This document shows positions 26,492-35,103 of a stretch of 35,103 bases of DNA, one piece after another. Below the pieces are notes generated by a model. That model did no database searches. It saw nothing but the letters and a program-made list of their open reading frames with translations, and was not told the origin of the DNA. The DNA is from an uncultured Fidelibacterota bacterium (GTDB lineage: Bacteria > Fidelibacterota > Marinisomatia > Marinisomatales > UBA1611). Each line of letters starts with the position of its first letter. Position 1 is the first letter of the stretch. The translations under genes and the position numbers were made by a program. The stretch is taken from contig CACEUX010000002.1 in the NCBI GenBank assembly GCA_902562835.1, forward strand, positions 1-35,103, given 5' to 3'.

Positions 26492-28114
26492 CTAATTTGG
26501 TAATTTTGGACCTGCCTCACGTAATTGGTCCTCACCGAGGTCGTATTGTTGATAATTATGCTGGAATTTTTTTACTAGTTCTTTTGCAGTCTTATGATAT
26601 TTATCTAAGTCATCCCAAGCTTTTAATGGATCAAGCAAATCAGGCTCTATATCTGACAAAGTTTTCGGAATATCAAAACCAAAGTAAAGATCTTTATCAT
26701 AATTAACTTTTTCAATATCTCCATTAAGGATAGAGTTTAAAATATCGCGTGTTTTAGGGAGACTAAATCTCTTAGCACCAGATTGTGCACTCGCCCCCAC
26801 CCACCCTGTGTTAACCAGGTATACCGGTACATTAAACTTCTCCATTTTCTCTTTCAATAACTCAGCATAACGCAGAGGATGTAGAGTTAAAAATGGTCCC
26901 CCAAAACAAGGAGAAAATGTAGCTGTCGGTTCAGTAATACCTCTTTCTGTCCCTGCAACCTTAGCTGTATATCCACTTATAAAATGATACATAGCCTGTT
27001 CCGAGTTCAATTTAGCTACAGGAGGTAAAACGCCATATGCATCACAAGTAAGAAAAATTATTTTTTCTGGATGAGATGCCATGCTAGGCATTCCTTTACC
27101 TGCAATAGAATTATCGATATGGTCTAACGGATAAGATACACGAGTATTCTCAGTTTTAGATCCATCTGTAAAGTCAATCTCTAATGTATTTTCATTATAA
27201 ACAACGTTCTCTAGCAATGCACCTTCTCTAATGGCGTTGAAAATATCAGGCTCTTCTTCTGGGTTTAGATTAATCACCTTGGCATAGCATCCACCTTCAA
27301 AATTAAATATACCATCATCAGACCAACCATGTTCATCATCACCAATAAGAGGCCTAATTGGATCAGTGCTCAATGTCGTTTTACCAGTTCCTGATAGACC
27401 AAAGAAAATGGCAGGATTTTTTTGATCTTCTTGTACATTGGCTGAGCAATGCATTGAAAGTACGCCTTTTTGTGGTAGAAGGTAGTGTAGGACAGAGAAG
27501 ATACCCTTTTTCATTTCTCCACCATATTCAGTCCCACCGATAATTGCAATCCGTTTTTTCAAATGGAAAATAATAAACGTTTCTGAATTCATACCAAATT
27601 TATCAAAATGTTCATTTGAAACATCCGATGCATTAATAATTGTAAATCCAGGCTCAAAACTATCTAACTCTCCATTTTTAGGGCGAATGAACATGTTATT
27701 TACAAAATGAGCTTGCCAGGCTTTTTTCGCAATTATTCGTACATTCAAAGAATAATTAGAATCAGCGCCTGCAAATCCATCAAACACATAGGTCTTAGTA
27801 TGATCAGTTGAATTATAATAATCGGTAATTTTACCATAAAGTGTATTAAAAATATCTTCAGATATCTTTTTATTAACTGGTCCCCACCATAATTTTTCAT
27901 TTGAAGAATCTTCATCTACAATGTATCTATCTTGAGGAGAACGACCTGTATAGATACCAGTATCAACCATGGCAGCCCCACGTAAGCCAATCAAGCCTTC
28001 ATTATTATTTACTATATCATCAACGAGTTTTGATACAGTTAGATTTCGATGAACGTTCTTTAAATCAGATAGTCCAAGCTTATCTAGGCCCAAGTCATTT
28101 CCATTTATATTCAT
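26492..28114 (-). CDS. pckA: Phosphoenolpyruvate carboxykinase (ATP)
   Basis: 540 residues, the same as E. coli PckA. Motifs: VDTGIYTGRSPQDRYIV, FVNNMFIRP, the kinase-1a loop GLSGTGKTTLS (239-249), IGDDEHGWSDDGIFNFEGGCYAK (metal and substrate binding), and TPTATFSPCFGGPF-like EPTATFSPCFGGPFLTLHP. It converts oxaloacetate and ATP to PEP, carbon dioxide and ADP in gluconeogenesis. ATG 28114 is preceded by AGGAAAG. It follows the recombinase gene by 18 bases and appears to be the last gene of the ileS run, with no hairpin of its own before the metH promoter region, so transcripts likely read into the riboswitch. Confidence 0.98.
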   Translation of the reverse strand: MNINGNDLGLDKLGLSDLKNVHRNLTVSKLVDDIVNNNEGLIGLRGAAMVDTGIYTGRSPQDRYIVDEDSSNEKLWWGPVNKKISEDIFNTLYGKITDYYNSTDHTKTYVFDGFAGADSNYSLNVRIIAKKAWQAHFVNNMFIRPKNGELDSFEPGFTIINASDVSNEHFDKFGMNSETFIIFHLKKRIAIIGGTEYGGEMKKGIFSVLHYLLPQKGVLSMHCSANVQEDQKNPAIFFGLSGTGKTTLSTDPIRPLIGDDEHGWSDDGIFNFEGGCYAKVINLNPEEEPDIFNAIREGALLENVVYNENTLEIDFTDGSKTENTRVSYPLDHIDNSIAGKGMPSMASHPEKIIFLTCDAYGVLPPVAKLNSEQAMYHFISGYTAKVAGTERGITEPTATFSPCFGGPFLTLHPLRYAELLKEKMEKFNVPVYLVNTGWVGASAQSGAKRFSLPKTRDILNSILNGDIEKVNYDKDLYFGFDIPKTLSDIEPDLLDPLKAWDDLDKYHKTAKELVKKFQHNYQQYDLGEDQLREAGPKLPN

Positions 28115-28132
28115 TTTACTTTCCTATATTGA

Positions 28133-29158
28133 CTAGGCATGTGGATGTGCCTCATTATAAATCTTCTTCATTTCCTTTGTACTTACCTTAGTATATATCT
28201 GCGTTGACGAGATACTGCTATGCCCTAATAACTCTTGTATTAACCTAATATCTACATTTCTTTCAAGCAAGTGTGTTGCAAATGTATGTCTTAATGTGTG
28301 GGGATTCGTTCCATCTCTTCTATTATTATTTTTCTTTTTTTGTCCTTTGCCATCATTTAGCACCACAGATAAATAATCTTTTAAAATTGCCTGAACAGTT
28401 CTATTTGCAATTCTTTTTTCTGACCAACTGCAAAATAGGGGCGTATGATATGGTGAGTCCCAAGTTAGATTTCTTTCTTTTAAATATGCGTGAATTGTTT
28501 CTTTAGCCTTGATACCAAATGGAATTATTCTTTCTTTTTTCCCTTTACCAATAACTTTTACTAATAGTTCTTTTTCATTAATTGCGCCAATATTTAAACC
28601 AACCAATTCGCTGAGTCTGATGCCTGTTGCGTAGAATAATTCTAGAATAGCTGTATTCCTAAGCATTCTTAGGCGAGAATCTTTACGTTCTTTTTTACTT
28701 TGTTTATCATCTTCTGGTTGCCGCATTAGAAGGTCAATATTATCTATATATTTCCCTTGTCTATTTTTAGGATCTGATCTCTTACCCTGTTGGATTATAG
28801 CAGGAATCTTTTTTTCAATTTTTGGAGCTAATATGTAAGCAGCAGGATTATCATTTAATTTTTTTGACATTACTAGATAGTCAAAGAAACCTCGTATAGT
28901 TGAAAGCCTTCTTCTTCTTGTTTTACTACTCATTCCATCTTCACCTTCCTTACCAAGAAAGTTCCTTAATGCCCATTTATCCACAAACTTAAAATCTTGA
29001 AAATGTTGACCATTATAATCAATTAAAAATAATTTAAATTTTTCTAAATCTCTTTTATATGCATCAATCGTATGCATGGAATAACCTTTCTCTTTTTCCA
29101 GTTTTTCTAGATATAGGTTAATATATGTCTGACCGTTATCTTTCATAGAATGACTCAA
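28133..29158 (-). CDS. XerC/XerD-type tyrosine recombinase with extra insertions
   Basis: 341 residues against about 300 for XerC/D. N-terminal SAM-like core-binding domain ([20 protein letters not shown], residues 12-31 onward) and C-terminal catalytic domain with Arg181 ([12 protein letters not shown]), the beta-hairpin lysine region ([14 protein letters not shown]), His287/Arg290 ([13 protein letters not shown]), His313 (LLGHSS) and nucleophile Tyr322. A lysine-rich segment at about 120-160 and another at 268-283 account for the extra length. It likely resolves chromosome dimers at dif, together with FtsK; its place in a lspA-rluD operon speaks for a housekeeping role rather than an integrase. 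The frame opens with TTG 29158; ATG 29146 is the alternative. It overlaps rluD by up to 23 bases. Confidence 0.9.
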   Translation of the reverse strand: MSHSMKDNGQTYINLYLEKLEKEKGYSMHTIDAYKRDLEKFKLFLIDYNGQHFQDFKFVDKWALRNFLGKEGEDGMSSKTRRRRLSTIRGFFDYLVMSKKLNDNPAAYILAPKIEKKIPAIIQQGKRSDPKNRQGKYIDNIDLLMRQPEDDKQSKKERKDSRLRMLRNTAILELFYATGIRLSELVGLNIGAINEKELLVKVIGKGKKERIIPFGIKAKETIHAYLKERNLTWDSPYHTPLFCSWSEKRIANRTVQAILKDYLSVVLNDGKGQKKKNNNRRDGTNPHTLRHTFATHLLERNVDIRLIQELLGHSSISSTQIYTKVSTKEMKKIYNEAHPHA

Positions 29159-30107
29159 ATGATGTAATTAAATTTAAATATTCTTGTGGTAATGGTGCTC
29201 TGAAAATAATTTTCTCACGACTTTTAGGATGAATTAATTTTAATGAGGCAGCATGCAGTGCATGACGATTGAATTGAGTCATTTTTTTTTTATAAAACTG
29301 TGTGAATTCAGGCAGGAAACCTTTAGTCTTAGTAATCCCCCCTCCATATTTTTCATCACCAAAAATAGGATGATCATTATGTGAGGCATGGACACGTAGC
29401 TGATGCGTTCGACCTGTTTTGGGAGTGAAAGATACTAAAGAACAATGACGAAATTCTCTCTCGACTTTATAATAGGTCACTGACCTTTTACCTTTTTTTG
29501 ATATTGTGTATTTTGTTGGATCTTTTCTATCCCTCGATATGGAATTATTTATTTCTCCATTAGAAATGTCCCACCTTCCCCAGGTTAGAGCGGTGTACTT
29601 TTTGGCAACTTCTCTTTTTCTAAACTGGTCAGCCACATCAGCATGAGCACTATTTGTTTTTGCAACTAGAATAACGCCTGATGTGTCTTTATCTAAACGA
29701 TGTACAACACCAGGACGCATTTCGCCATTTATATTGGATAGATCTTTAAAATAATGAAGTAATCCATTAACAAGAGTGCCCTTCGATACTCCGGTTCCAG
29801 GATGCACCACCATCCCAGCTGGCTTATTAATTACTACTAAATCGTTATCTTCATATAAAATATCAAGCTTTATTTCTTCAGGTTTTATATTTTTTAAAGA
29901 TTCATCGAATTTAGGGGGGCTTATCTGGATCTGGTCATTTAATTCTAATGAATATCCAGTTTTAACATTTTGATTATTGACTAGTATACAACCCGATCTG
30001 ATCCAAGATTGAATTTTTGAACGTGAATGGTCATTCAGATTAGATACAAGGTAATGATCCAGACGTTTACCAACATCATGCACTTGTTCAATGGATAAAG
30101 TGGTCAA
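29136..30107 (-). CDS. rluD: Ribosomal large-subunit pseudouridine synthase, RluA/RluD family
   Basis: 323 residues. An N-terminal S4 RNA-binding domain ([20 protein letters not shown] to LELNDQIQI) precedes the catalytic domain with [16 protein letters not shown], the active-site motif [13 protein letters not shown] (Asp139), and [20 protein letters not shown]. It makes pseudouridines in 23S rRNA; RluD is the best fit by layout and by the lspA neighbour. The start is TTG at 30107, within a 4-base overlap (TTGA) with the lspA stop, so it should depend on coupled translation. No other in-frame start fits the S4 domain. Confidence 0.93.
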   Translation of the reverse strand: MTTLSIEQVHDVGKRLDHYLVSNLNDHSRSKIQSWIRSGCILVNNQNVKTGYSLELNDQIQISPPKFDESLKNIKPEEIKLDILYEDNDLVVINKPAGMVVHPGTGVSKGTLVNGLLHYFKDLSNINGEMRPGVVHRLDKDTSGVILVAKTNSAHADVADQFRKREVAKKYTALTWGRWDISNGEINNSISRDRKDPTKYTISKKGKRSVTYYKVEREFRHCSLVSFTPKTGRTHQLRVHASHNDHPIFGDEKYGGGITKTKGFLPEFTQFYKKKMTQFNRHALHAASLKLIHPKSREKIIFRAPLPQEYLNLITSFESFYER

Positions 30108-30580
30108 ACCTTTGATTCATTTTTTAAATGCGAGCTCTCAAAAATAATGGAATGCACAATAAAAAGAACCATTCCAATGGTGACAGAAGAATCAGCTACA
30201 TTAAAAATATACCAATGAAAATCACCTATCATAAGATCTAAAAAGTCAACGACTTTTCCATATAGGAATCGATCTATTAAGTTACCTATAGCACCACTCA
30301 AAATAAGCGCTAGCCCATACTTTACTAGAGGATGTCCTTCTCTTTCTTTCCATAGAAAGCCAATAATAAATCCTGTAAGGAGTATGGTCATTACCAGTAG
30401 CATATGCTTGCCACCTGGAAAAGACAACCCAAATGCCATACCATCATTTGTTACATAAGTAAAATGCAATAGGTCCTGAATTACAGGCTCGGATTGATAT
30501 AGATTGAATGAGGTTTTTATTGCCCATTTTGACCATTGATCAAGTGTAATAATTGCAACAATGAGACCTAAAAGAAACAC
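30104..30580 (-). CDS. lspA: Lipoprotein signal peptidase (signal peptidase II)
   Basis: 158 residues, four membrane segments. The catalytic aspartates are Asp112 in GKVVDFLD and Asp130 in FNVADSSVTIG; GAIGNLIDRFLYG (97-108) is the conserved loop. It cleaves prolipoproteins at the lipobox cysteine, so it should process the large lipoprotein encoded at 15878-19045. The start is GTG 30580, which is the first possible codon after an in-frame TAA; the N-terminus before the first membrane segment is unusually short. The DksA-like gene ends 6 bases upstream and rluD overlaps by 4. Placement of lspA after ileS is common in bacteria. Confidence 0.95.
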   Translation of the reverse strand: MFLLGLIVAIITLDQWSKWAIKTSFNLYQSEPVIQDLLHFTYVTNDGMAFGLSFPGGKHMLLVMTILLTGFIIGFLWKEREGHPLVKYGLALILSGAIGNLIDRFLYGKVVDFLDLMIGDFHWYIFNVADSSVTIGMVLFIVHSIIFESSHLKNESKV

Positions 30581-30586
30581 AAAATT

Positions 30587-30979
30587 TTAGAGGTTAAGTT
30601 TTTCGTTTTCTTTAGCGTCTACACTTTTTGTTGCGTTAGGTACCTCCAGCATTCTTTCTTCTGGTATCAGTTCTCCAGTAATAGTACAAATTCCAAAAGT
30701 GCCATCCTCGATTCTCTCAAGTGCTTTGGTCAGAGCCTTAATATAATCAGTTTTTCTATTAATTAAATGGTATCCCTTTTCTCTTTCATAGGAGTCTGTG
30801 CCAGCATCAGCCATATGTACACTATAAACCGATTCCTGTGCAAGGCCGGCGGAACCGCCAATATTAGATTCTAGATTCCCTCTACTATCATCCAAATCAT
30901 CTGTTAAATTTTTCAACTTAGCTTCTATATGTTTCTTAAAAAATGCCAACTTTTTTTTGGAATATTTTTTTTGAGCCAT
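30587..30979 (-). CDS. TraR/DksA family protein lacking the four zinc cysteines
   Basis: 130 residues: a basic start (MAQKKYSKKKLAFFKKHI), a long coiled-coil (about 10-90) with DAGTDSYEREKGYHLINR at its tip, and the C-terminal DksA domain RIEDGTFGICTITGELIPEERMLEVPNATKSV. The coiled-coil tip has the Asp residues seen in DksA. Only one of the usual four zinc cysteines remains (ICTITG), as in many Bacteroidetes relatives. Such proteins bind the RNA polymerase secondary channel and adjust transcription with ppGpp; whether this one does so is inferred. A strong AGGAG ribosome site precedes ATG. It lies 10 bases after ileS and 6 before lspA. Confidence 0.9.
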   Translation of the reverse strand: MAQKKYSKKKLAFFKKHIEAKLKNLTDDLDDSRGNLESNIGGSAGLAQESVYSVHMADAGTDSYEREKGYHLINRKTDYIKALTKALERIEDGTFGICTITGELIPEERMLEVPNATKSVDAKENEKLNL

Positions 30980-30988
30980 AGAAATCTC

Positions 30989-33900
30989 CTAATTATCTCT
31001 TTTTAGTTTAATTTTATAACGCTTTTCATTGATTTCAACAACTTCTTCATAGTCAAAACTGTGAATGCTTTTTTTAATATTATTTGTTAATGTTTCTGAC
31101 ATAAAATATTTCTCAAATTTACCTAAAGCCACTGCAATTTGCCCATCAAAATCCCATGAAACCTCAATCCTGTCCTCAACAGCAAAGCCAGCATTTTTTC
31201 GCATTGATTGGACCGAGCGCACAACATCTCTTACTAAACCTTCCAAGATAAGATCTTCATTGAGCTTAATTGATATGCCTACTGTAATTCCCCCACCACT
31301 TTCTGCCACAAAACCTTCAGTGGCTAGCGTTTCAATAAATACGTCTTTCCTTTCTAATAAATATTTACCGTCTTCAAATTGAATATGTCCCTCCTCTTGT
31401 AACTCAATAACCATATCGCTAGCATTATTGGAGTTAAGTAATGCTTTGATCTCTGCTAATCCTTTTCCATATCTTTGTCCAAGCGTTCTTAAATTAGGTT
31501 TGATATTATAAGAAATAAGTTGATCGGCTTCTGTGATCCTTTCCATCATTTTAACATTTAACTCATCTAAGATTATATCTTGATTATCTTTAAAAAACTC
31601 AGCTATTCTATCATCCTCTAACGCATAAGAAACCTTGCTTAATGGCTGGCGAACCTTAACATTAGATTGGCTACGTGCAGAGCGACCTAGCTCGACACAT
31701 TTTTTTAGGGCATTAACGTTCATAATAAGATCCATATCAATCCAAGATTCATCTGCATTCGGGTAATCGCATAAATGAACACTTTCAGCTGCATCAGTTT
31801 CTGAATTAATTACCAGATTTTGATATATTGTTTCAGATAAAAATGGTATTACCGGCGCAATAGACCTTACAAGATTTGTAAGGACATGATACAAACAAGC
31901 ATATGCAGAATTCTTATCTTGATCATCTTCAGATTTCCAGAACCTTCTTCTATTGCGGCGAATATACCAGTTTGACAGATCCTCAAGAAATATCTCAAAA
32001 GATCTCATAAACTTGTCTACCCTGAAATCATCCATCGCATTTTTACCTGTTTTTAAAAGTAAATGAGTTTTTGCGATTATCCATCTATCTAAGACTGTGA
32101 GGTGGTCTTTGGATATTGGGTGTTTTATAGGATCAAAGCCATCCACTGCAGCATAGGTAGCATAAAATGAGTAGACATTCCAAAAAGTGATAAGTTTTTT
32201 CCTGATGTCATCAGCGGGGCCATATCCAAATAAAAGATTTTGTTCAACATTTTGCAATGCATACATCCAACGCATTACATCAACACCCATTTTTTCAGCT
32301 GCATCATCAAACCAGATCGCATTACCCCAACTCTTATGCATATCTCGACCCGTTTCATCCTTAACTAGAGCATGCCCAAGTAATTTTTTAAATGGCGCTT
32401 TACCTTCAAGTTCTGCTGACATTGCTAGTAATGAGTAGAACCAATTTCTAAATTGCCCAGGAAAACATTCCGTCACAAAATCACCGGGGAACCACTGAGA
32501 CCAATAATCTCTGTCTGAATTATATTTCAGTGTTGAAAAAGGTACAATACCAGCATCAAGCCATGGGTTGCCAACATCTTTTATTCTAGTTCCAATTAAA
32601 CCAGTCTCAGGGTGCTTGATCTTTACTTTATCAACCCATGGTCGATGAGGGGAATTCCCTTCAAAATCATCCCAACCCTCGACAGCTAATTCTTTAAGTT
32701 CTTCTTTTGAACCTACGACGAAAAAAGATCCATCCTCAAAAGTCCAAACAGGAAGTGCCAGTCCCCAAAATCTCTTTTTGGAGATCATCCAATCACCCAT
32801 ATTATCTAACCATTCATGCTCACGTTCTCTTCCCCAGTCTGGAATCCAATCAATATCATCCACAATTGCTTTTATCTTATTTCGCCAATCCATATTAATA
32901 TACCATTCATCAACCAGCCTAAATACTAGTTCATCTCCAGAACGCCAACAATGTGGATATACGTGAGGATATTCCTCAGCATAAATAAGTAGCGCTCTAT
33001 TTTTGAGGTCTTGAATGATTGCTTCTGTTGTCTCTCTATCAGTGGCTGTCTTACCTGTCAGCCAACCAAACTTCTCGATAAACTTTGATTCATCATCTAA
33101 AGGGGCAATATTAACCAATCCAATCTTCTTACCTATAATATGGTCGATATCACCACAACCAGGAGCCATATGTACAATACCTGTTCCTTCGCCTGCTACG
33201 ACAATATCATTACCAATACTATCTTTACCAGGATCTATTACTCTATGGTGACCAGCTGAGCTGATACCATTTTCTTTAAGCTCGTCATTAGCTATAGGGT
33301 AACCACCATATTCGTTTTGCGCTTCAAAGTCATCAAATGGTCCATCATACTCCCATCCTACCATTTCACTCCCTTTTATTGTTCCAATTTCTTCATAGCC
33401 TCCTCTTTCTTTAAAGATCTGAGAAAGGGTCTTTAATTTTGGAACACCATCTACCCACTGTTTCTTTTCTTTGTATTGTTTATCAAGGCGCTGGAATTCT
33501 AGATTCTCTTTAGCAAAATAATAAATCGAATCATCAGGTGTTTTTATCTTTACATAATCTAGATCAACATTAACTCCAACGACAACATTTGAGGAAAGTG
33601 TCCATGGAGTTGTTGTCCATATCAGAAGATATTCTTTGTCTCTTTCTCTTATAGGAAATCTGACAAATACGGATGTGTGGGCGACAAGTTTACGCCCCTC
33701 AATAATTTCCATTTGGGAGTATGATGTCCCTGAACGTCCGCTCCAGGGCACGACATCTGAACCCCTATATATTTTTCCTTCAGACCATAGTTTTTTCAAA
33801 AATGACCATATTGTATAATTATTCTCATCAGACATTGTATAGTAGGAATTATCCCAATCCATCCAATACCCCAGACGAATCGACTGCTCTGTCTGAATTT

Positions 33901-34288
33901 TAGAATATTTTTCAACACGGTGTTTACAAAGATTAACAAATTTTTCTATACCATACTCTTCAACATCACGCTTTGATTTAAAGCCAAGTTCTTTTTCAAC
34001 CTCGATCTCTACCCATAGCCCCTGACAATCAAACCCATTTTGATATCTTAATTCAAAACCACGCATAGACTTATAACGATTATAAATATCTTTTAACGAT
34101 CTTCCCCAGGCATGGTGTACTCCCATGGGGTTATTTGCAGTAATAGGGCCATCAATAAAACTCCATTTCTCCTTACCTTTATTTAAGCTACGACGTTTCT
34201 CAAAAATGGAATTATTGTCCCAGAATTCAAGTATATCATGTTCTGCTGAAATAAAATCAACTCTGGTATCTACTTTTTTTATACTCAT
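30989..34288 (-). CDS. ileS: Isoleucyl-tRNA synthetase with variant signature motifs
   Basis: 1099 residues, class I fold. The HIGH motif position reads GVHH (56-59) within NNPMGVHHAWGRSLKD, and KMSKS reads DMHKS (649-653) in TGRDMHKSWGNAIWF. The CP1 editing domain is present with GEGTGIVHMAPGCGDID (367-383), and DWMISKKRFWGLALPVW (499-515) is the conserved region after it. The C-terminal anticodon and extension domains (LSNWYIRRNRRRFW, VKVRQPLSK, GITVGISIKL) lack the zinc-finger cysteines of the classical bacterial form, so it is closer to the eukaryote-like type. It charges tRNA-Ile. No T-box is visible in the leader. It heads the ileS-pckA operon; no Shine-Dalgarno precedes the ATG. Confidence 0.95.
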   Translation of the reverse strand: MSIKKVDTRVDFISAEHDILEFWDNNSIFEKRRSLNKGKEKWSFIDGPITANNPMGVHHAWGRSLKDIYNRYKSMRGFELRYQNGFDCQGLWVEIEVEKELGFKSKRDVEEYGIEKFVNLCKHRVEKYSKIQTEQSIRLGYWMDWDNSYYTMSDENNYTIWSFLKKLWSEGKIYRGSDVVPWSGRSGTSYSQMEIIEGRKLVAHTSVFVRFPIRERDKEYLLIWTTTPWTLSSNVVVGVNVDLDYVKIKTPDDSIYYFAKENLEFQRLDKQYKEKKQWVDGVPKLKTLSQIFKERGGYEEIGTIKGSEMVGWEYDGPFDDFEAQNEYGGYPIANDELKENGISSAGHHRVIDPGKDSIGNDIVVAGEGTGIVHMAPGCGDIDHIIGKKIGLVNIAPLDDESKFIEKFGWLTGKTATDRETTEAIIQDLKNRALLIYAEEYPHVYPHCWRSGDELVFRLVDEWYINMDWRNKIKAIVDDIDWIPDWGREREHEWLDNMGDWMISKKRFWGLALPVWTFEDGSFFVVGSKEELKELAVEGWDDFEGNSPHRPWVDKVKIKHPETGLIGTRIKDVGNPWLDAGIVPFSTLKYNSDRDYWSQWFPGDFVTECFPGQFRNWFYSLLAMSAELEGKAPFKKLLGHALVKDETGRDMHKSWGNAIWFDDAAEKMGVDVMRWMYALQNVEQNLLFGYGPADDIRKKLITFWNVYSFYATYAAVDGFDPIKHPISKDHLTVLDRWIIAKTHLLLKTGKNAMDDFRVDKFMRSFEIFLEDLSNWYIRRNRRRFWKSEDDQDKNSAYACLYHVLTNLVRSIAPVIPFLSETIYQNLVINSETDAAESVHLCDYPNADESWIDMDLIMNVNALKKCVELGRSARSQSNVKVRQPLSKVSYALEDDRIAEFFKDNQDIILDELNVKMMERITEADQLISYNIKPNLRTLGQRYGKGLAEIKALLNSNNASDMVIELQEEGHIQFEDGKYLLERKDVFIETLATEGFVAESGGGITVGISIKLNEDLILEGLVRDVVRSVQSMRKNAGFAVEDRIEVSWDFDGQIAVALGKFEKYFMSETLTNNIKKSIHSFDYEEVVEINEKRYKIKLKRDN

Positions 34289-34341
34289 AAAATAATCTTA
34301 TTATCTAGAAAATTGGACGAAGAATTTATTTCAATATTTAA

Positions 34342-34347
34342 ATTATA
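34342..34347 (-). promoter_or_regulatory. Possible -10 box of the ileS operon
   Basis: TATAAT on the minus strand, about 54 bases before the ileS ATG in the 85-base space between the upstream terminator and the gene. The matching -35 position (TTTATT, 17 bases away) is weak. Confidence 0.35.
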
Positions 34348-34366
34348 CTCACAGATGTTTTATAAA

Positions 34367-34389
34367 TAAAAAACGCCCCTGAAGGGGCG
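34367..34389 (-). terminator. Intrinsic terminator after the DegP/DegQ-type gene
   Basis: CGCCCC (34389-34384 on minus) pairs with GGGGCG (34379-34374) across a TTCA loop, followed on the minus strand by TTTTTT. The flank on the other side is also T-rich in the opposite sense, so it could work in both directions. It lies 21 bases past the protease stop. Confidence 0.9.
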
Positions 34390-34410
34390 CTTTTTGAACA
34401 TAAACATATC

Positions 34411-35103
34411 TTATTGGTAATTAAGGGTATAGTATCTTGATGAACCACCAGGTTTTTTTACAAGAATTAGGACAGTTCCTTTACCTTTAGCTTTCTCTAT
34501 CAAACGATCGAACTCTTTTAGTGATGTTACTTTCTCTGTACCGATACGTTTAATAAGGTCACCTTCTCTGATACCCTTTTCATAGGCCTCTCCACTAGGA
34601 TCTATTTCTATTACAACTAATGCCTCATCTTCTTCATTTATTTCATATTTTTCTCTTAAAGACCTTGTGATTTTCCTCAATTCTAATCCGAACTCATTTG
34701 ACTCGTTCCTTTGCCTCATAGCAAACTGCTGTGGATTTTCAGGTAATTCTTGTAGAGTGACTTTTACTATCTTTTGCGATCCATTTCGAATTACTTTGAC
34801 TCTATTTGTGCTTTCTGGAGCAGTAAGAGATACCACATTCTTTAGATTAGCGGTGTTCGCAATTGGTTTACCATTAAACTCTACAATAACGTCACCTTCT
34901 TGCATACCTGCATCTTCTGCAGGGCTGTCTTTCACAACATCTGCAATCAGTGCCCCATTTCGTGTGTCGATATCCAATGCTTCAGCCGTTTCGTTATCTA
35001 GTTCCTGAATAATAACACCTAGCCAAGATCTAGTAACATAACCTTTATCAATCAGGTCAGACATAATGCGTTGTGCCATATTTGAAGGGATTGCAAAACC
35101 AAC
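34411..35103 (-). CDS. DegP/DegQ (HtrA) serine protease, C-terminal part, 5' end cut by window edge
   Basis: 230 codons are visible; the frame is open to the right edge and begins VGFAIPSNMAQRIMSDLIDKG, the end of the trypsin-like domain of HtrA proteases. Two PDZ domains follow: PDZ1 (about 25-125: SWLGVIIQELDNETAEAL, VVKDSPAEDAGMQEGDVIVEFNG) and PDZ2 (about 138-230: FGLELRKITRSLREKYEI, GEAYEKGIREGDLIKRIG). The catalytic triad is outside the window. Two PDZ domains point to DegP/DegQ rather than DegS, that is, a periplasmic protein quality-control protease. The ATG at 35079 is internal and not the start. A strong terminator follows. Confidence 0.93.
   Translation of the reverse strand, partial: VGFAIPSNMAQRIMSDLIDKGYVTRSWLGVIIQELDNETAEALDIDTRNGALIADVVKDSPAEDAGMQEGDVIVEFNGKPIANTANLKNVVSLTAPESTNRVKVIRNGSQKIVKVTLQELPENPQQFAMRQRNESNEFGLELRKITRSLREKYEINEEDEALVVIEIDPSGEAYEKGIREGDLIKRIGTEKVTSLKEFDRLIEKAKGKGTVLILVKKPGGSSRYYTLNYQ

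Noticed and set aside
28133-29158. Tyrosine recombinase as integrase of a mobile element
   Set aside because: It is embedded by overlaps in an ileS-lspA-rluD-pckA housekeeping operon, with no tRNA, direct repeat or cargo genes nearby.
34289-34373. T-box leader for ileS
   Set aside because: The space is only 85 bases and shows neither the T-box sequence nor a following terminator.
34411-35079. ATG 35079 as the protease start
   Set aside because: The frame is open to the window edge and the residues before this ATG (VGFAIPSN) are the conserved end of the HtrA protease domain.

Overview
The window looks like a chromosomal stretch from an AT-rich, Gram-negative-type marine bacterium of the Fibrobacteres-Chlorobi-Bacteroidetes (FCB) assemblage. 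The best guess is Candidatus Neomarinimicrobia (SAR406). Pointers are a large lipobox protein with a C-terminal Kre9/KNH-like 'PNGG' domain next to a PorV/FadL-like barrel, a DksA-family protein that has lost its zinc cysteines, a Bacteroidetes-style promoter (TTTG, 21 bases, TATTTTTG), and a SAM-II-like riboswitch. This is an inference from gene content; no phylogeny was possible. No mobile element, CRISPR array, rRNA or tRNA was found.

Left block (1-11089, all minus): a closely packed run that could be one transcript. It reads murQ, trhO, a GST-family protein, a penicillin-acylase-type hydrolase, a TlpA-like and a second thioredoxin-fold protein, an M48 (Ste24-like) membrane protease, a dienelactone-hydrolase-type protein whose start codon appears lost, a 44-codon membrane micro-ORF overlapping a Bax-inhibitor-1/YccA protein, a DUF819 membrane protein, and a parallel beta-helix protein cut by the left edge. 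Most junctions overlap or are under 50 bases. The theme is envelope upkeep and periplasmic redox or hydrolysis.

Middle block (11110-19045): prmA and an LptG-type permease on plus; an AGCS sodium:amino-acid symporter on minus; then a minus-strand pair, a 1055-residue putative lipoprotein followed with a 4-base overlap by a 456-residue outer-membrane barrel.

Methionine/SAM block (19109-26489, minus): promoter, SAM-II-like aptamer, intrinsic terminator touching the start codon, then metH, metF, metK, ahcY and a strong terminator. The four enzymes regenerate methionine from homocysteine, make SAM, and hydrolyse the SAH left by methyltransferases, so the whole activated-methyl cycle seems to sit under one SAM-sensing leader. 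This is the most interesting part of the window.

Right block (26492-35103, minus): ileS, a DksA-like protein, lspA, rluD, a XerC/D-type recombinase and pckA form a tight operon whose only visible downstream terminator is the metH riboswitch terminator. The end of a DegP/DegQ-type protease follows at the right edge, separated from ileS by a clear terminator.
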